From positions 1-64,000 of the forward strand of contig JBNLGI010000188.1 of assembly GCA_050305975.1 (NCBI GenBank): DNA of 64,000 nt. Reading direction: 5' to 3'. The notes below the pieces were generated by a model, which was not told the DNA's origin, made no database searches, and was given only the letters and a program-made list of their open reading frames with translations. Source of the DNA: Thiodiazotropha sp050305975. GTDB taxonomy: Bacteria > Pseudomonadota > Gammaproteobacteria > Chromatiales > Chromatiaceae. The stretch's first letter is position 1. Each line of letters starts with the position of its first letter. The translations under genes were made by a program, and so were the position numbers. This document shows positions 18,867 to 29,182 of this stretch, one piece after another.

Positions 18867-19797
18867 GGTTCACCTCCTGCGGGTTCTTCAGCATCGGAAA
18901 TCCCAGCTTCTCGCGGGCATCGTAGTAGGCCTGGGCCACGGCGCGGGCCAGGGCCCTCACTCGCAGGATGTAGCCTTGCCGCTCGGTGACCGAGATGGCG
19001 TGGCGGGCGTCCAGCAGATTGAAGGTGTGGGAGGCCTTCAACACCTGCTCGTAAGCGGGCAGGGGCAGGCCCGCTTCGATCAGCCGATTCGAGTCCTTTT
19101 CGCACTGGTCGAAAAGGCTGAAGAGAAAAGGCACATCGGCGTGTTCGAAGTTGTAGGCCGACTGTTCCACCTCGTTCTGATGGAAGACGTCACCGTAAGT
19201 GACCGGCCCCTGCGGACCCTGGGTCCAGACCAGGTCGAAGACGCTCTCTACGCCTTGCAGGTACATGGCGATACGCTCCAGACCGTAAGTGATCTCCCCG
19301 GTGACCGGACGGCAGTCGAGACCGCCGACCTGTTGAAAATAGGTGAACTGGGTAACCTCCATGCCGTTGAGCCAGACCTCCCAGCCGAGACCCCAGGCAC
19401 CCAGGGTAGGTGACTCCCAGTTGTCCTCCACAAATCTGATGTCGTGCAGCTTGAGGTCGAGACCGAGCTCCTCCAGCGAACCGAGGTAGAGCTGTTGAAT
19501 ATCCTTCGGTGACGGTTTGAGCACCACCTGATACTGATAATAGTGCTGCAATCGGTTGGGATTCTCGCCGTAGCGGCCGTCGGTGGGCCGACGCGAGGGC
19601 TGTACATAGGCCGCATTCCAGGGCTCGGGGCCGATGGAGCGCAGGAAGGTGGCGGTGTGGAAGGTCCCGGCGCCCATCTCCATGTCATAGGGTTGCAGGA
19701 TGACGCAGCCCTTCCGGGCCCAATACTCCTGCAGCTTGAAGATGAGTTGCTGAAAGGTCAGCTTGTCGTTGGCTGGCTCTGATGAAGCTCGATTCAC
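18859..19797 (-). CDS. glyQ: Glycyl-tRNA synthetase alpha subunit
   Basis: A 312-residue class II synthetase subunit carrying the aminoacylation site. It contains LTFQQLIFKLQEYWARKGC, YDMEMGAGTFHTATFLRSIG, YVQPSRRPTDGRYGENPNR and GWEVWLNGMEVTQFTYFQQ. The start is GTG 19797 with GGGA upstream. It opens the leftward operon that continues through glyS to plsC. Confidence 0.97.
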   Translation of the reverse strand: MNRASSEPANDKLTFQQLIFKLQEYWARKGCVILQPYDMEMGAGTFHTATFLRSIGPEPWNAAYVQPSRRPTDGRYGENPNRLQHYYQYQVVLKPSPKDIQQLYLGSLEELGLDLKLHDIRFVEDNWESPTLGAWGLGWEVWLNGMEVTQFTYFQQVGGLDCRPVTGEITYGLERIAMYLQGVESVFDLVWTQGPQGPVTYGDVFHQNEVEQSAYNFEHADVPFLFSLFDQCEKDSNRLIEAGLPLPAYEQVLKASHTFNLLDARHAISVTERQGYILRVRALARAVAQAYYDAREKLGFPMLKNPQEVNHD

Positions 19798-20139
19798 AGC
19801 GAGATCCCGCTAATTGTAAAGAAAATCGCGACAGTATAACGGTGCGCAGTGGGGTTGGCTAACCTGGAGCGGCCGGAGATCTGGAACACCGGTTCATTGA
19901 TTCATGGCACGCAGGGGTACCTGTGCAGGGGTTTACTCCTGTGGTTGGCAGTCGATGTCGAGGTGCCATGCCCTGTTCGGCTTGTGATCCTGTGGCTGCC
20001 GTCGCCCGCGGGATGGGGATATTCTCTTCCTCAATGACGGGTGTCTGCGGGGATGGCTTGGCGTATAATGGCGGACTGATCCATCCACAGCAGATTCCCC
20101 CTAGCGAGACCAGCCATTTCCGGCGGTCATTTAATTTGT
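19798..20139. other. Divergent intergenic region glyQ / PP-loop gene
   Basis: About 340 bases without a convincing gene. On the minus strand a TATACT (19833-19838) is a candidate -10 for glyQ. On the plus strand TATAAT (20064-20069) is a candidate -10 for the PP-loop gene. Nothing else is recognised. Confidence 0.5.
20064..20069 (+). promoter_or_regulatory. Possible -10 element of the PP-loop/TusA/CDF operon
   Basis: Consensus TATAAT, 70 bases before the ATG at 20140. No clear -35 box at the expected distance. Confidence 0.4.
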
Positions 20140-21183
20140 ATGAGCAGACAACGCAAAGCAGCGGCACTGATCTCCGGGGGATTGGACTCCCTGCTGGCGG
20201 CACGGGTGATGCAGGAACAGGGCATCCATGTCGAGGGCATCAACTTCTACACCGGATTCTGTGTCGAGGGCCATACCCACGCCATCCGCAAGAAAGACCG
20301 TAAAAAGGAGAAGCGCAACAACGCACTCTGGGTGGCGGAGCAACTGGGGATCAAGCTTCATATCATCGACATCGTCGAAGACTACAAACAGGTGGTGATG
20401 AACCCCAAGCACGGCTACGGGGCCAACCTCAATCCCTGTCTCGATTGCAAGATTTTCATGGTCGGCAAGGCATTGGAGTGGATCCGTGCCAAAGGTTTCG
20501 ACTTCATCATCACCGGCGAGGTGATGGGACAGCGCCCGATGTCCCAGCGCAAGGCGACCCTGCCCATCGTGGCCGGTGAATCGGGCGCGGAGGATCTGCT
20601 GCTGCGTCCGCTCTGTGCCAGAAACCTGCCCGAGACGCTGCCCGAGCGGGAGGGCTGGGTCGATCGCGGGAAACTCTACGACTTCTCGGGCCGCAGTCGA
20701 AAACCACAGATGGCGCTGGCGGCAAAATTCGGCTTCGAGGACTATGCCCAGCCGGCGGGTGGCTGCTGCTTTCTCACCGACCCGCAGTACTCGGTGAAGC
20801 TTGCCGACCTGTGGCAGGCGCGTGGGGACAAGCAGTATGAAATGGACGACATCATGCTGTTGAAGGTGGGTCGTCATCTGCGCCCCGCGCCCCACTACAA
20901 GCTGATCATCTCGCGTGAGGAGGGTGAGGGGAATTTCCTGCGCGGCTATCGCCATCAGTATCCCCATATGAGCACGCTCAGCCACCCCGGTCCCCTGGCC
21001 CTGATCGACGGCCGCATCGACGAGCAGGAGCTGCAACAGGCGGCAAGGCTGGTGGCCCGCTACAGCCAGGGCCGAGACGCCGAAGAGGTGGTGGTCGAGT
21101 TCATCGCGCCGGGTGAAGCGCCACGCGAACTGCGAGTAAAACCCCTGCAGCCGCATGAGATACCGGCCGAGTGGGTATTGTGA
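20140..21183 (+). CDS. PP-loop ATPase, MnmA/ThiI-like tRNA thiolation protein
   Basis: A 347-residue protein with the ATP-pyrophosphatase PP-loop SGGLDS at residues 12-17. It has a CxxC pair (Cys100, Cys103 in NPCLDCKIFM) and a paired cysteine in AGGCCF (209-210), the layout of 2-thiouridylase-type enzymes that use a catalytic persulfide. The rest (KVGRHLRPAPHYKLIISREE) resembles the C-terminal NFACT-R-like domain seen in relatives annotated as tRNA thiouridylases. It is not MnmA itself, which is longer and has a different end. The TusA gene follows with a four-base overlap, pointing to sulfur delivery to this enzyme. The actual substrate, tRNA or otherwise, is unknown. Confidence 0.78.
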   Translation: MSRQRKAAALISGGLDSLLAARVMQEQGIHVEGINFYTGFCVEGHTHAIRKKDRKKEKRNNALWVAEQLGIKLHIIDIVEDYKQVVMNPKHGYGANLNPCLDCKIFMVGKALEWIRAKGFDFIITGEVMGQRPMSQRKATLPIVAGESGAEDLLLRPLCARNLPETLPEREGWVDRGKLYDFSGRSRKPQMALAAKFGFEDYAQPAGGCCFLTDPQYSVKLADLWQARGDKQYEMDDIMLLKVGRHLRPAPHYKLIISREEGEGNFLRGYRHQYPHMSTLSHPGPLALIDGRIDEQELQQAARLVARYSQGRDAEEVVVEFIAPGEAPRELRVKPLQPHEIPAEWVL

Positions 21184-21419
21184 AACGCCAGGTCATCGAC
21201 TGTCGCAGACTGCTCTGCCCGATGCCGGTGATACGGGTGCAGACGGCCGTGGAGGAGCTTCCCGAGGGGACCGAGGTGGAAGCGGTCTGCACCGATCCGG
21301 GCGCCCTGACCGATATCCCCGCCTGGTCGAGAATCAATGGCCACCGGGTGGTTGAGACACGCAGTGATGGGGGAGAGTATGTCGTCGTGGTCGAAGTCGG
21401 CCCCAGGAGTGGTTCATGA
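21180..21419 (+). CDS. TusA-family sulfur carrier protein
   Basis: A 79-residue sulfurtransferase of the TusA/SirA family. The active-site cysteine is Cys13 in LLCPMPVIRVQ; DPGALTDIPAW is the second family signature. TusA relays persulfide sulfur to tRNA thiolation and, in sulfur oxidisers, to cytoplasmic sulfur oxidation. GTG 21180 overlaps the preceding stop by four bases; a GTG at 21171 would add three codons. It overlaps the CDF gene by four bases. The canonical dsr or hdr genes are not nearby, so a dedicated partner role with the PP-loop enzyme is inferred. Confidence 0.88.
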   Translation: MKRQVIDCRRLLCPMPVIRVQTAVEELPEGTEVEAVCTDPGALTDIPAWSRINGHRVVETRSDGGEYVVVVEVGPRSGS

Positions 21420-22567
21420 ATCCTCAGGCTGAAGCCAGGGATCGGCGTTATCGAATCAGTCGCCAATCGGCGGTGGTGGGCGCGGCGGTCAACTCTGTGC
21501 TGGCGCTGTCCAAGGTTCTCTTCGGCTGGTTGGGACAGTCCCAGTCGCTGGTGGCCGACGGCATCCACTCCCTTTCAGATCTGCTGACTGACGCCCTGGT
21601 ATTCTTTGCCGCCCGTCATGCCAGGGAGGAGCCCGACGCGGATCACCCCTACGGTCATGGTCGTTTTGAGACCGTCGGCACTCTTGTGTTGGGCGGAATT
21701 CTCATCGCGATCGGGTTCGGCATCATCTGGGATGCGGGCGAGCGACTGTTCGCGCCGGAGCAGCTGAAGCAGCCTGCTGTCTTCACGCTCTATATCGCGG
21801 CCTTTTCGATTTTCGCCAACGAAGGACTCTTCTTCTACACCCGCCATCTGGCGAACAAGATCAATTCCGATCTGCTGCGCGCGAATGCCTGGCACCATCG
21901 CAGTGACTCGGTCTCGTCGGTGGTGGTGTTGGTAGGTATTGGCGGTACCCTGGTCGGTCTCCCCTATCTGGATGCCATTGCCGCCGTGCTGGTCGGTGTG
22001 ATGGTGGTGCAGATCGGTTGGAACCTGGGGTGGGGTGCGATGCAGGAGCTGGCCGATGCCGGCCTTGAGGAGGAACACCTCGACAAGATCCGCGAGGTGA
22101 TCACCAATGTTTCCGGAGTCAACAGTGTCCACATGTTGCGCACGCGGCGTCTGGGTGGCCATGCGTTGGCGGATGTGCATGTCCAGGTCGATCCCTGGCT
22201 GAGTGTCTCCGAAGGGCATCGGATTGCGGAGGTGGTGCAGTACGGACTGATCGATCAGGTCGAAGTGCTGGAGGACGTCACCGTCCATATCGATCCCGAA
22301 GACGATGAGGAGGGCCCCTCCTGCGCCGGCTTGCCATTGCGGCAGAAGGCCCAGGCCATGCTCGACGAGCTCTGGTCCCACATCGCCTGTTATGAGGATC
22401 GACGTCGCCTGGTGCTCCACTACCTCTCGGGTCGGATCGATGTCGATCTCTATCTGCCGCTGGTCTGTTATCAGTCGAAGACAGATGCCGATGAACTGCA
22501 ACATGCCTTTCAAAGGGCACTTGACGGCTCGGAGACCTTTCGTTGTGTGCGGATCTGGTTTGGTTAG
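21416..22567 (+). CDS. Cation diffusion facilitator family transporter
   Basis: A 383-residue CDF protein that would export divalent metal in exchange for protons. The first helices contain SQSLVADGIHSLSDLLTDALV with the metal-site aspartates, followed by HPYGHGRFETVG; a second site is in WHHRSDSVSSVVVLVG. The cytoplasmic domain extends about 90 residues beyond the usual FieF length and ends in a second ferredoxin-like stretch. Metal choice (Zn, Fe, Mn) is not readable. It is coupled to tusA by a four-base ATGA overlap. Its stop codon overlaps the first NtrC site of glnA. Confidence 0.9.
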   Translation: MNPQAEARDRRYRISRQSAVVGAAVNSVLALSKVLFGWLGQSQSLVADGIHSLSDLLTDALVFFAARHAREEPDADHPYGHGRFETVGTLVLGGILIAIGFGIIWDAGERLFAPEQLKQPAVFTLYIAAFSIFANEGLFFYTRHLANKINSDLLRANAWHHRSDSVSSVVVLVGIGGTLVGLPYLDAIAAVLVGVMVVQIGWNLGWGAMQELADAGLEEEHLDKIREVITNVSGVNSVHMLRTRRLGGHALADVHVQVDPWLSVSEGHRIAEVVQYGLIDQVEVLEDVTVHIDPEDDEEGPSCAGLPLRQKAQAMLDELWSHIACYEDRRRLVLHYLSGRIDVDLYLPLVCYQSKTDADELQHAFQRALDGSETFRCVRIWFG

Positions 22568-22581
22568 CACTATTTTAGTGC
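22567..22581. promoter_or_regulatory. NtrC binding site 1 upstream of glnA
   Basis: GCACTATTTTAGTGC is a near-perfect dyad and matches the enteric NtrC site pattern GCAC-N7-GTGC. Centre at 22574, about 93 bases before the predicted sigma-54 start. Confidence 0.75.
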
Positions 22582-22598
22582 GTCGTGCATGGTCATGA

Positions 22599-22613
22599 GC
22601 CCCATTATGGTGC
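22599..22613. promoter_or_regulatory. NtrC binding site 2 upstream of glnA
   Basis: GCCCCATTATGGTGC, one arm weak, one arm perfect. Its centre is 32 bases (three helical turns) from site 1, the same spacing as the paired enhancer sites of enteric glnA. Confidence 0.7.
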
Positions 22614-22640
22614 ATGGAGTTTTGGCCTTGAACGACAGGG

Positions 22641-22656
22641 TGGCAGAGAGCTTGCG
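22641..22656 (+). promoter_or_regulatory. Sigma-54 promoter of glnA
   Basis: TGGCAGAGAGCTTGCG matches the -24/-12 consensus TGGCAC-N5-TTGCW, with GG and GC exactly 10 bases apart. Transcription would start near 22667, leaving a leader of about 250 bases. Confidence 0.75.
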
Positions 22657-22836
22657 GAGTGACTATCTTTCTCGCTTGGAAAAGAGCCCGTTTTCGTCTC
22701 GCTTGCAGTGACTAACTTATTATTTTTTAGGTTGAATTTATTTTCTCTGGGGCCGTTGTAGACGAACGGCTTAAAGCAGAGAGAGAATGCCTTTTTCGTG
22801 GCATGAAACATGCAACCATGCGTTTTTCAAAGCGTC

Positions 22837-22845
22837 TGGTATAGT
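22837..22845 (+). promoter_or_regulatory. Possible extended -10 sigma-70 promoter of glnA
   Basis: TGGTATAGT is an extended -10 element 74 bases before the glnA ATG. No clear -35 box is needed for this type. It would supply basal, nitrogen-independent transcription, as the second promoter of enteric glnA does. Confidence 0.4.
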
Positions 22846-22918
22846 TTTCCGGTCGCCAAAGCTAATGAGTGGCTGACTTAGGTTCAGCATTGAATAACCC
22901 AAAAAACTGGAGATGACG

Positions 22919-24325
22919 ATGGCCTTGAAAGCCCTGAAGATGATCAAAGACAACGATGTGAAATTTGTCGATCTGCGTTTCACCGACACTCGTGGCAAGG
23001 AGCAGCACGTGACGCTGCCCACCAGCCAGGTCGACGAAGACTTTTTCACCGACGGTAAAATGTTCGACGGTTCATCCATCGCCGGCTGGAAAGGCATCAA
23101 CGAGTCCGACATGATCCTGATGCCCGAGGACGACTCCTCGGTCATGGATCCCTTCTCCGACGAGAACACCCTCATCATCCGCTGCGATATCCTGGAGCCC
23201 ACCACCATGCAGGGCTATGAGCGCGATCCCCGCTCCCTGGCCAAGCGCGCCGAGGCCTATCTCGCCTCTACCGGCATCGCAGACACCGCCTACTTCGGTC
23301 CCGAGCCCGAGTTCTTCGTGCTGGACGACGTACGTTGGAGCGTGGACATGAGCGGCTCCATGGTCAAGGTCGACTCCGAAGAGGCCGATTGGAACTCTGA
23401 GCGCGTCTACGAAGACGGCAACATCGGTCACCGTCCCGGCGTCAAGGGCGGCTACTTCCCGGTTCCCCCGGTCGACTCCCTGCACGACCTGCGCGGCGCC
23501 ATGTGCCTGGCCATGGAAGAGATGGGCGTGGAGACCGAGGTGCACCACCACGAGGTGGCCACCGCCGGACAGTGCGAAATCGGCACCAAGTTCAACACGC
23601 TGGTGAAACGCGCCGACTGGGTTCAGATCCAGAAGTACTGCACCTGGAACGTGGCTCACGCCTATGGCAAGACCGCCACCTTTATGCCCAAGCCACTGGT
23701 GGGCGACAACGGTTCCGGCATGCACGTGCATCAGTCACTGGCCAAGGGCGGCGAGAATATCTTCGCCGGCGACCTGTACGGTGGCCTCTCCGAGACCGCC
23801 CTCTACTACATCGGCGGCATCATCAAGCACGCCCGTGCCCTGAACGCCTTCACCAACGCTTCCACCAACTCCTACAAGCGTCTGGTGCCCGGCTTCGAGG
23901 CTCCGGTCATGTTGGCCTACTCCGCCCGTAACCGTTCCGCCTCCATCCGTATCCCGTGGGTTTCCAGCCCGAAGGGCCGTCGTATCGAGGTGCGTTTCCC
24001 CGATCCGACCGCCAACCCCTACCTGGCCTTCGCCGCCATGATGATGGCTGGTCTGGACGGTATCCAGAACAAGATCCACCCGGGCGACGCCATGGACAAG
24101 GACCTCTATGATCTGCCGGCCGAAGAGGCTGCCAACATCCCCACCGTCTGCCACAGCCTCGACATGGCGCTGGATGCACTGGATGCGGACCGCGGCTTCC
24201 TCACCGCCGGTGGCGTCTTCACCGACGATCTGATCGATGGCTACATCGCGCTGAAGATGGAAGAGGTCACCACCATGCGCATGACCACCCATCCGGTCGA
24301 GTTCGACATGTACTACAGCCTCTGA
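22919..24325 (+). CDS. glnA: Glutamine synthetase type I
   Basis: A 468-residue GSI-beta enzyme making glutamine from glutamate, ammonia and ATP. N-terminus LKMIKDNDVKFVDLRFTDT, then KMFDGSSIAGWKGINESDM, the catalytic PEPEFF and NGSGMHVHQSL, KRLVPGFEAPV and FPDPTANPYLAFAAM. Tyr397 in DLYDLPAEE is the adenylylation site, at the same number as in E. coli. ATG 22919 is preferred to ATG 22913 because GGAG then stands seven bases away. Preceded by NtrC and sigma-54 sites. Confidence 0.98.
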   Translation: MALKALKMIKDNDVKFVDLRFTDTRGKEQHVTLPTSQVDEDFFTDGKMFDGSSIAGWKGINESDMILMPEDDSSVMDPFSDENTLIIRCDILEPTTMQGYERDPRSLAKRAEAYLASTGIADTAYFGPEPEFFVLDDVRWSVDMSGSMVKVDSEEADWNSERVYEDGNIGHRPGVKGGYFPVPPVDSLHDLRGAMCLAMEEMGVETEVHHHEVATAGQCEIGTKFNTLVKRADWVQIQKYCTWNVAHAYGKTATFMPKPLVGDNGSGMHVHQSLAKGGENIFAGDLYGGLSETALYYIGGIIKHARALNAFTNASTNSYKRLVPGFEAPVMLAYSARNRSASIRIPWVSSPKGRRIEVRFPDPTANPYLAFAAMMMAGLDGIQNKIHPGDAMDKDLYDLPAEEAANIPTVCHSLDMALDALDADRGFLTAGGVFTDDLIDGYIALKMEEVTTMRMTTHPVEFDMYYSL

Positions 24326-24355
24326 TCGGCTCGTCTCCGGGCTGACCACGCAGCA

Positions 24356-24387
24356 GGCGCCCTTCTATATGGAGGGCGCTTTTTTTT
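24356..24387 (+). terminator. Rho-independent terminator after glnA
   Basis: GCGCCCT (24357-24363) pairs with AGGGCGC (24373-24379), followed by eight T. About 30 bases after the glnA stop. Confidence 0.88.
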
Positions 24388-24438
24388 GCGAACTGAATCG
24401 CTTGTTTCTTTGTCACCGCATGGTCTATGCTTGGCTGC

Positions 24439-24963
24439 ATGCGTAACGTCATCATCCTGCTGATCTTTTTTGTCTCCCTGCCCCTGTTTGCGAGGGATGT
24501 CTACAAATGGACCAACGCCGAAGGCGTGGTGATCTATTCGGACACTTATCGCGAAGGGGCGGAACGCATTCGAGTCAGGGACAGCAAGTCAGCGTCCTCC
24601 AAACCAAGCAGCGAGGGCGGACAGACACAGTCAGCCGGGCAGGCTGCCGATGCCGGCGCCGTCAGCTATGAGAGCCTGGAGATCGTGCAGCCTGAAAATG
24701 ATGCCACCGTGCGCAGCAACGAAGGCACGATCGCCGTGGGCCTGGCCTTGTCGCCGGGGCTTGCGGAAGGCCATTCGATCAAGGTTCTGGTCGACGGCAG
24801 TGAAATGCCGGGCGAAGTGAAGGGCACTCAATTCTCGCTCAGTAATCTCAACCGGGGTACCCATAGCCTCGAGACCCGGGTGGTTGATGCGGACGGCAAT
24901 GTGATGATCACCTCCAATCGCATCAATTTTCACCTGCGACAAGCTTCCATCAATACCCCCTGA
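24439..24963 (+). CDS. DUF4124 domain-containing periplasmic protein
   Basis: A 174-residue secreted protein. An N-terminal signal sequence (MRNVIILLIFFVSLPLFA) precedes the DUF4124 motif DVYKWTNAEGVVIYSDTYREG. A low-complexity linker is followed by an Ig-like beta-sandwich (EIVQPENDATVRSNEGTIAV to the end). Function unknown. It sits between glnA and ntrB, as in several gammaproteobacteria. An ATG at 24427 is also possible. Confidence 0.85.
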   Translation: MRNVIILLIFFVSLPLFARDVYKWTNAEGVVIYSDTYREGAERIRVRDSKSASSKPSSEGGQTQSAGQAADAGAVSYESLEIVQPENDATVRSNEGTIAVGLALSPGLAEGHSIKVLVDGSEMPGEVKGTQFSLSNLNRGTHSLETRVVDADGNVMITSNRINFHLRQASINTP

Positions 24964-24972
24964 CAGGAAGGC

Positions 24973-24987
24973 GCACTATAATAGTGC
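24973..24987. promoter_or_regulatory. NtrC site overlapping the -10 box of ntrBC
   Basis: GCACTATAATAGTGC is a perfect 15-base dyad of the NtrC type whose centre is itself a consensus TATAAT (24977-24982). Phosphorylated NtrC bound here should block RNA polymerase, as at the enteric glnL promoter. It lies about 190 bases before ntrB. Confidence 0.72.
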
Positions 24988-25165
24988 AGGCGTGCTGTGG
25001 TCGTCTGTACATGTGCGCTGGTGTCTTCTCCGGTATCCCCAGGCGATAGCCACAGATTCAGCCATAACAAACTGTTTATCCTGGTTTTTGCCTGCTGCCT
25101 TTTAGAGATGCAGGTCATGCTCGATTTCTGTGCCGTTTGGTTCGTTTTTTGCTTATCAAGTCGTC

Positions 25166-26234
25166 ATGAAACCAGAACTCAAAAAAAGCAATCTCGAAAA
25201 ACAGGTTCTGGAGAACTTAAGTACAGCGATCCTGCTGTTTGATCGGGATTTCCGCCTTCTCTACCTCAACTCCTCAGCCGAGATGCTGTTCGCTGTGAGC
25301 GCACGCAAGGCCATCGGTTTGCCGGTAATGGAGATGATCCGTTGTCCCGATAGCCTGTTGGTGTCCAATCTGACCCAATCCCTGGAGAGCGGTCAGCCCT
25401 TCACGGAGCGGGAGCATCAACTGACGCTGCCCGATGGGCGTGAGATCACCGTGGACTGTACGGTGATCCCGCTGCGATCCGGCTATCGGGTGAATGAACT
25501 CCTGGTGGAGATCCAGCAGGTCGACAGACAGTTGCGGATCACCCGGGAAGAACAGATTCTGGCGCGCAATGAGGCGACGCGGGCTCTGGTTCGTGGTCTG
25601 GCCCATGAAATCAAGAACCCTCTGGGTGGCTTGCGCGGCGCGGCGCAACTGTTGGAGCGCGAACTGGAGGACGAATCGCTGACCGAGTACACCCAGATCA
25701 TTATCGAGGAGGCGGATCGGCTGCAGAATCTGGTCAACAACATGCTGGGTCCGAACCGTGTGCCGGAGATGAAACCGGTCAACATCCATCAGATCCTGGA
25801 AAGGGTCTGCAACCTGGTGAAGGCGGAAACCGGTCTGGGACTGACCATCAACAAGGATTACGATCCGAGTATTCCGCAGATCACCGGCGACAGCGATCAA
25901 TTGATCCAGTCGTTTCTCAATATTTTGCGCAATGCCGTCCGCGCAGCGGGGACCAAAGGCGTGCTCGGGATTACGACCCGGGTACTGCGCCAGTTCACTA
26001 TCGGCAATATCCTGCATCGCCTGGTGATCTCGGTGGAGATCGAGGACAACGGGCCCGGCATACCGAAAGAGCTGCAGGAACGGATCTTTTTTCCCATGGT
26101 CACCGGGAGTAACGGCATGGGGCTGGGGCTGTCCATTTCACAGACCCTGATCAATCGACACCAGGGCTTGATCGAGTTCACCAGCAAGCCCGGACAAACC
26201 GTATTTCGCGTATTACTTCCTTTGGAGCAAGTTG

Positions 26235-26242
<8 letters not shown>
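25166..26242 (+). CDS. glnL: Nitrogen regulation histidine kinase NtrB
   Basis: A 358-residue cytoplasmic sensor kinase. An N-terminal PAS domain (LSTAILLFDRDFRLLYLNSS) precedes the H-box with His147 in RGLAHEIKNPLGGLRGAAQL, followed by N-box QSFLNILRNAVRA, G1 EDNGPGIP and G2 GSNGMGLGLSIS. It phosphorylates NtrC under nitrogen limitation, controlled by PII. ATG 25166 is the family-like start; a GTG at 25130 is also open. It overlaps ntrC by eight bases. Confidence 0.95.
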
Positions 26243-27644
<1,402 letters not shown>

Positions 27645-27782
27645 AAGCGCCAGGCAGGATTCACGACGCCGTGAGCCAGGTCATGGCAGAGAGGGAAACC
27701 CCCTTCAACCAGGGGTTGCAGGACTTGCCTGGTAGCGGCAGCGGGTTATCATGCTCGCCCAAGTTTTACAGCAGGTGCACCC

Positions 27783-28181
27783 ATGGACTCCACCACCATC
27801 GAGCTGCCCGGCAGCGAAATCGAATCGATCAGCCTGGAGAACGGCAAGCTCGTCATCCGTTTCTCCCGCGCCTATATCATCAAGACCTTGAGCGGTTCAG
27901 TCGAGCGTACCCGCTGGTGGCAGGCCGGTGCGCTGATTTTCGATGATGCCGAGGTCGAGGGCGAGCTGCCCGCTGCACCCTGCATCTGCGATGGCGGCGA
28001 TGTGGGAGAGAACATCTACACCTATCGGGACATGATCCCGGTACCGCTGGAGAGCAAGGGTCGTGCCCACTGCAGCCTGAAGATCCGGGACCGGGTCGAG
28101 CCTTTCCAGGCGTATGCCGCCGGCGTGCGATTGGCGATGGAGGATCGTCCCCACTACATCGAGCATATCCGACCGGAGTGA
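27783..28181 (+). CDS. Conserved-looking hypothetical protein
   Basis: A 132-residue soluble protein I do not recognise. It is mainly predicted beta strand, starts MDSTTIELPGSEIESISLEN, contains WWQAGALIFDDAEVEGELP, a Cys pair in APCICDGG, and a helical end (AYAAGVRLAMEDRPHYIEHI). No signal or membrane segment. It stands alone between ntrC and the convergent nfi gene. Codon use and the clear start support a real gene; homologues probably exist, but the function is not inferable. Confidence 0.7.
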   Translation: MDSTTIELPGSEIESISLENGKLVIRFSRAYIIKTLSGSVERTRWWQAGALIFDDAEVEGELPAAPCICDGGDVGENIYTYRDMIPVPLESKGRAHCSLKIRDRVEPFQAYAAGVRLAMEDRPHYIEHIRPE

Positions 28182-28329
28182 GACGCTTAGGGATGCGTGG
28201 GGCGAATCTGACGGGCTCAGATCGGCCGCTGCCGCATGTCCCGGAGCGCACTCCGGCGGTGTCGAGAGATTATCGTCACGGATATCTTCCCACGCCGATG
28301 CCCAGCGGGACGGTCCCTCTCGGGTGAGA

Positions 28330-28989
28330 TCAGCCGGAGGCCAGTCGGTGTGCTGCGCGGGTGGTCTCCGGCAACTTGTAGCGGGTCGTCGCCGCCAACA
28401 CATAGTTCACCGCGGTCGGCAGCGAGATGCGATGGCCGATGGAGACATAGATCGGCTTCACGCCGGCACGGGTGCGCAGCACCGCACCGATCTCCTCTCC
28501 CTTGTCGAGCAACGGCACCCAGCCCCCCTTCTCCTCCGGCACCCGGCCATGGGTGCCGATCAATCGCGTCTTGCCGACCCCGATAGTGGGCGTGTCCGTC
28601 AACAGTCCGAGGTGGCAGGCCAGGCCGAAGCGCCTGGGATGGGCCAGACCCTGGCCGTCGCACAAGACCAGTTCAGGTGGTTGCGCGAGTCGCTCGAGGG
28701 CCTCGAGAATTGCGGGTATTTCGCGAAAGGAGAGCAGTCCGGGCACGTAGGGGAAACCGGTGGGCAGGCGGGCGATGGTCTGCTCAAGGGGTGCGAGGGA
28801 TGGAAAGTCGAGCACGGCGACCGCCGCGCGGGTGACCTTGCCGGCCTCCTCGAAGCCCACATCCACACCGGCGATGCGCGAAGGCGTAACGAATCGATCT
28901 TCCCGTATCACCCGATCGCGCAGGCGCTGCTGTAGCGCAATCGCCTCAGCGGGCGTCAGATCCCATGGGTGGTCTAAATCCTCACACAT
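28330..28989 (-). CDS. nfi: Endonuclease V
   Basis: A 219-residue repair nuclease that cuts next to deoxyinosine in DNA. The conserved core is RIAGVDVGFEEAGKVTRAAV with the catalytic Asp, TGFPYVPGLLSFREIPAILEAL, ELVLCDGQGLAHPRRFGLACH and GVGKTRLIG. Length is typical. It converges on the unknown 132-residue gene. Confidence 0.93.
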   Translation of the reverse strand: MCEDLDHPWDLTPAEAIALQQRLRDRVIREDRFVTPSRIAGVDVGFEEAGKVTRAAVAVLDFPSLAPLEQTIARLPTGFPYVPGLLSFREIPAILEALERLAQPPELVLCDGQGLAHPRRFGLACHLGLLTDTPTIGVGKTRLIGTHGRVPEEKGGWVPLLDKGEEIGAVLRTRAGVKPIYVSIGHRISLPTAVNYVLAATTRYKLPETTRAAHRLASG

Positions 28990-29182
28990 TGAACTGCCAG
29001 GTCTATTGGTTTACCTCATTGTAGCGTCCCGGTGGAAACATCACGCATGCCGGATGCACGTGGTCTACATCAATAAAAGCATGAATGACGGAGCAATGTA
29101 GTTGCAATCTTGGGTGATCGGTTTAAGCTTCGGGAAGTTCTGACGCTATAGGAATTTACAGGCGCCCCATCGGGGGGTTGAC

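Noticed and set aside
23721..23732. TGCACGTGCA in glnA
   Set aside because: CACGTG core but not the parS flanks; most likely coincidental codons. A GACCACGTGGCT at 48190 was rejected for the same reason.
27700..27722. Short hairpin AACCCC / GGGGTT after ntrC
   Set aside because: Six-base stem without a T run; not enough for a terminator call.
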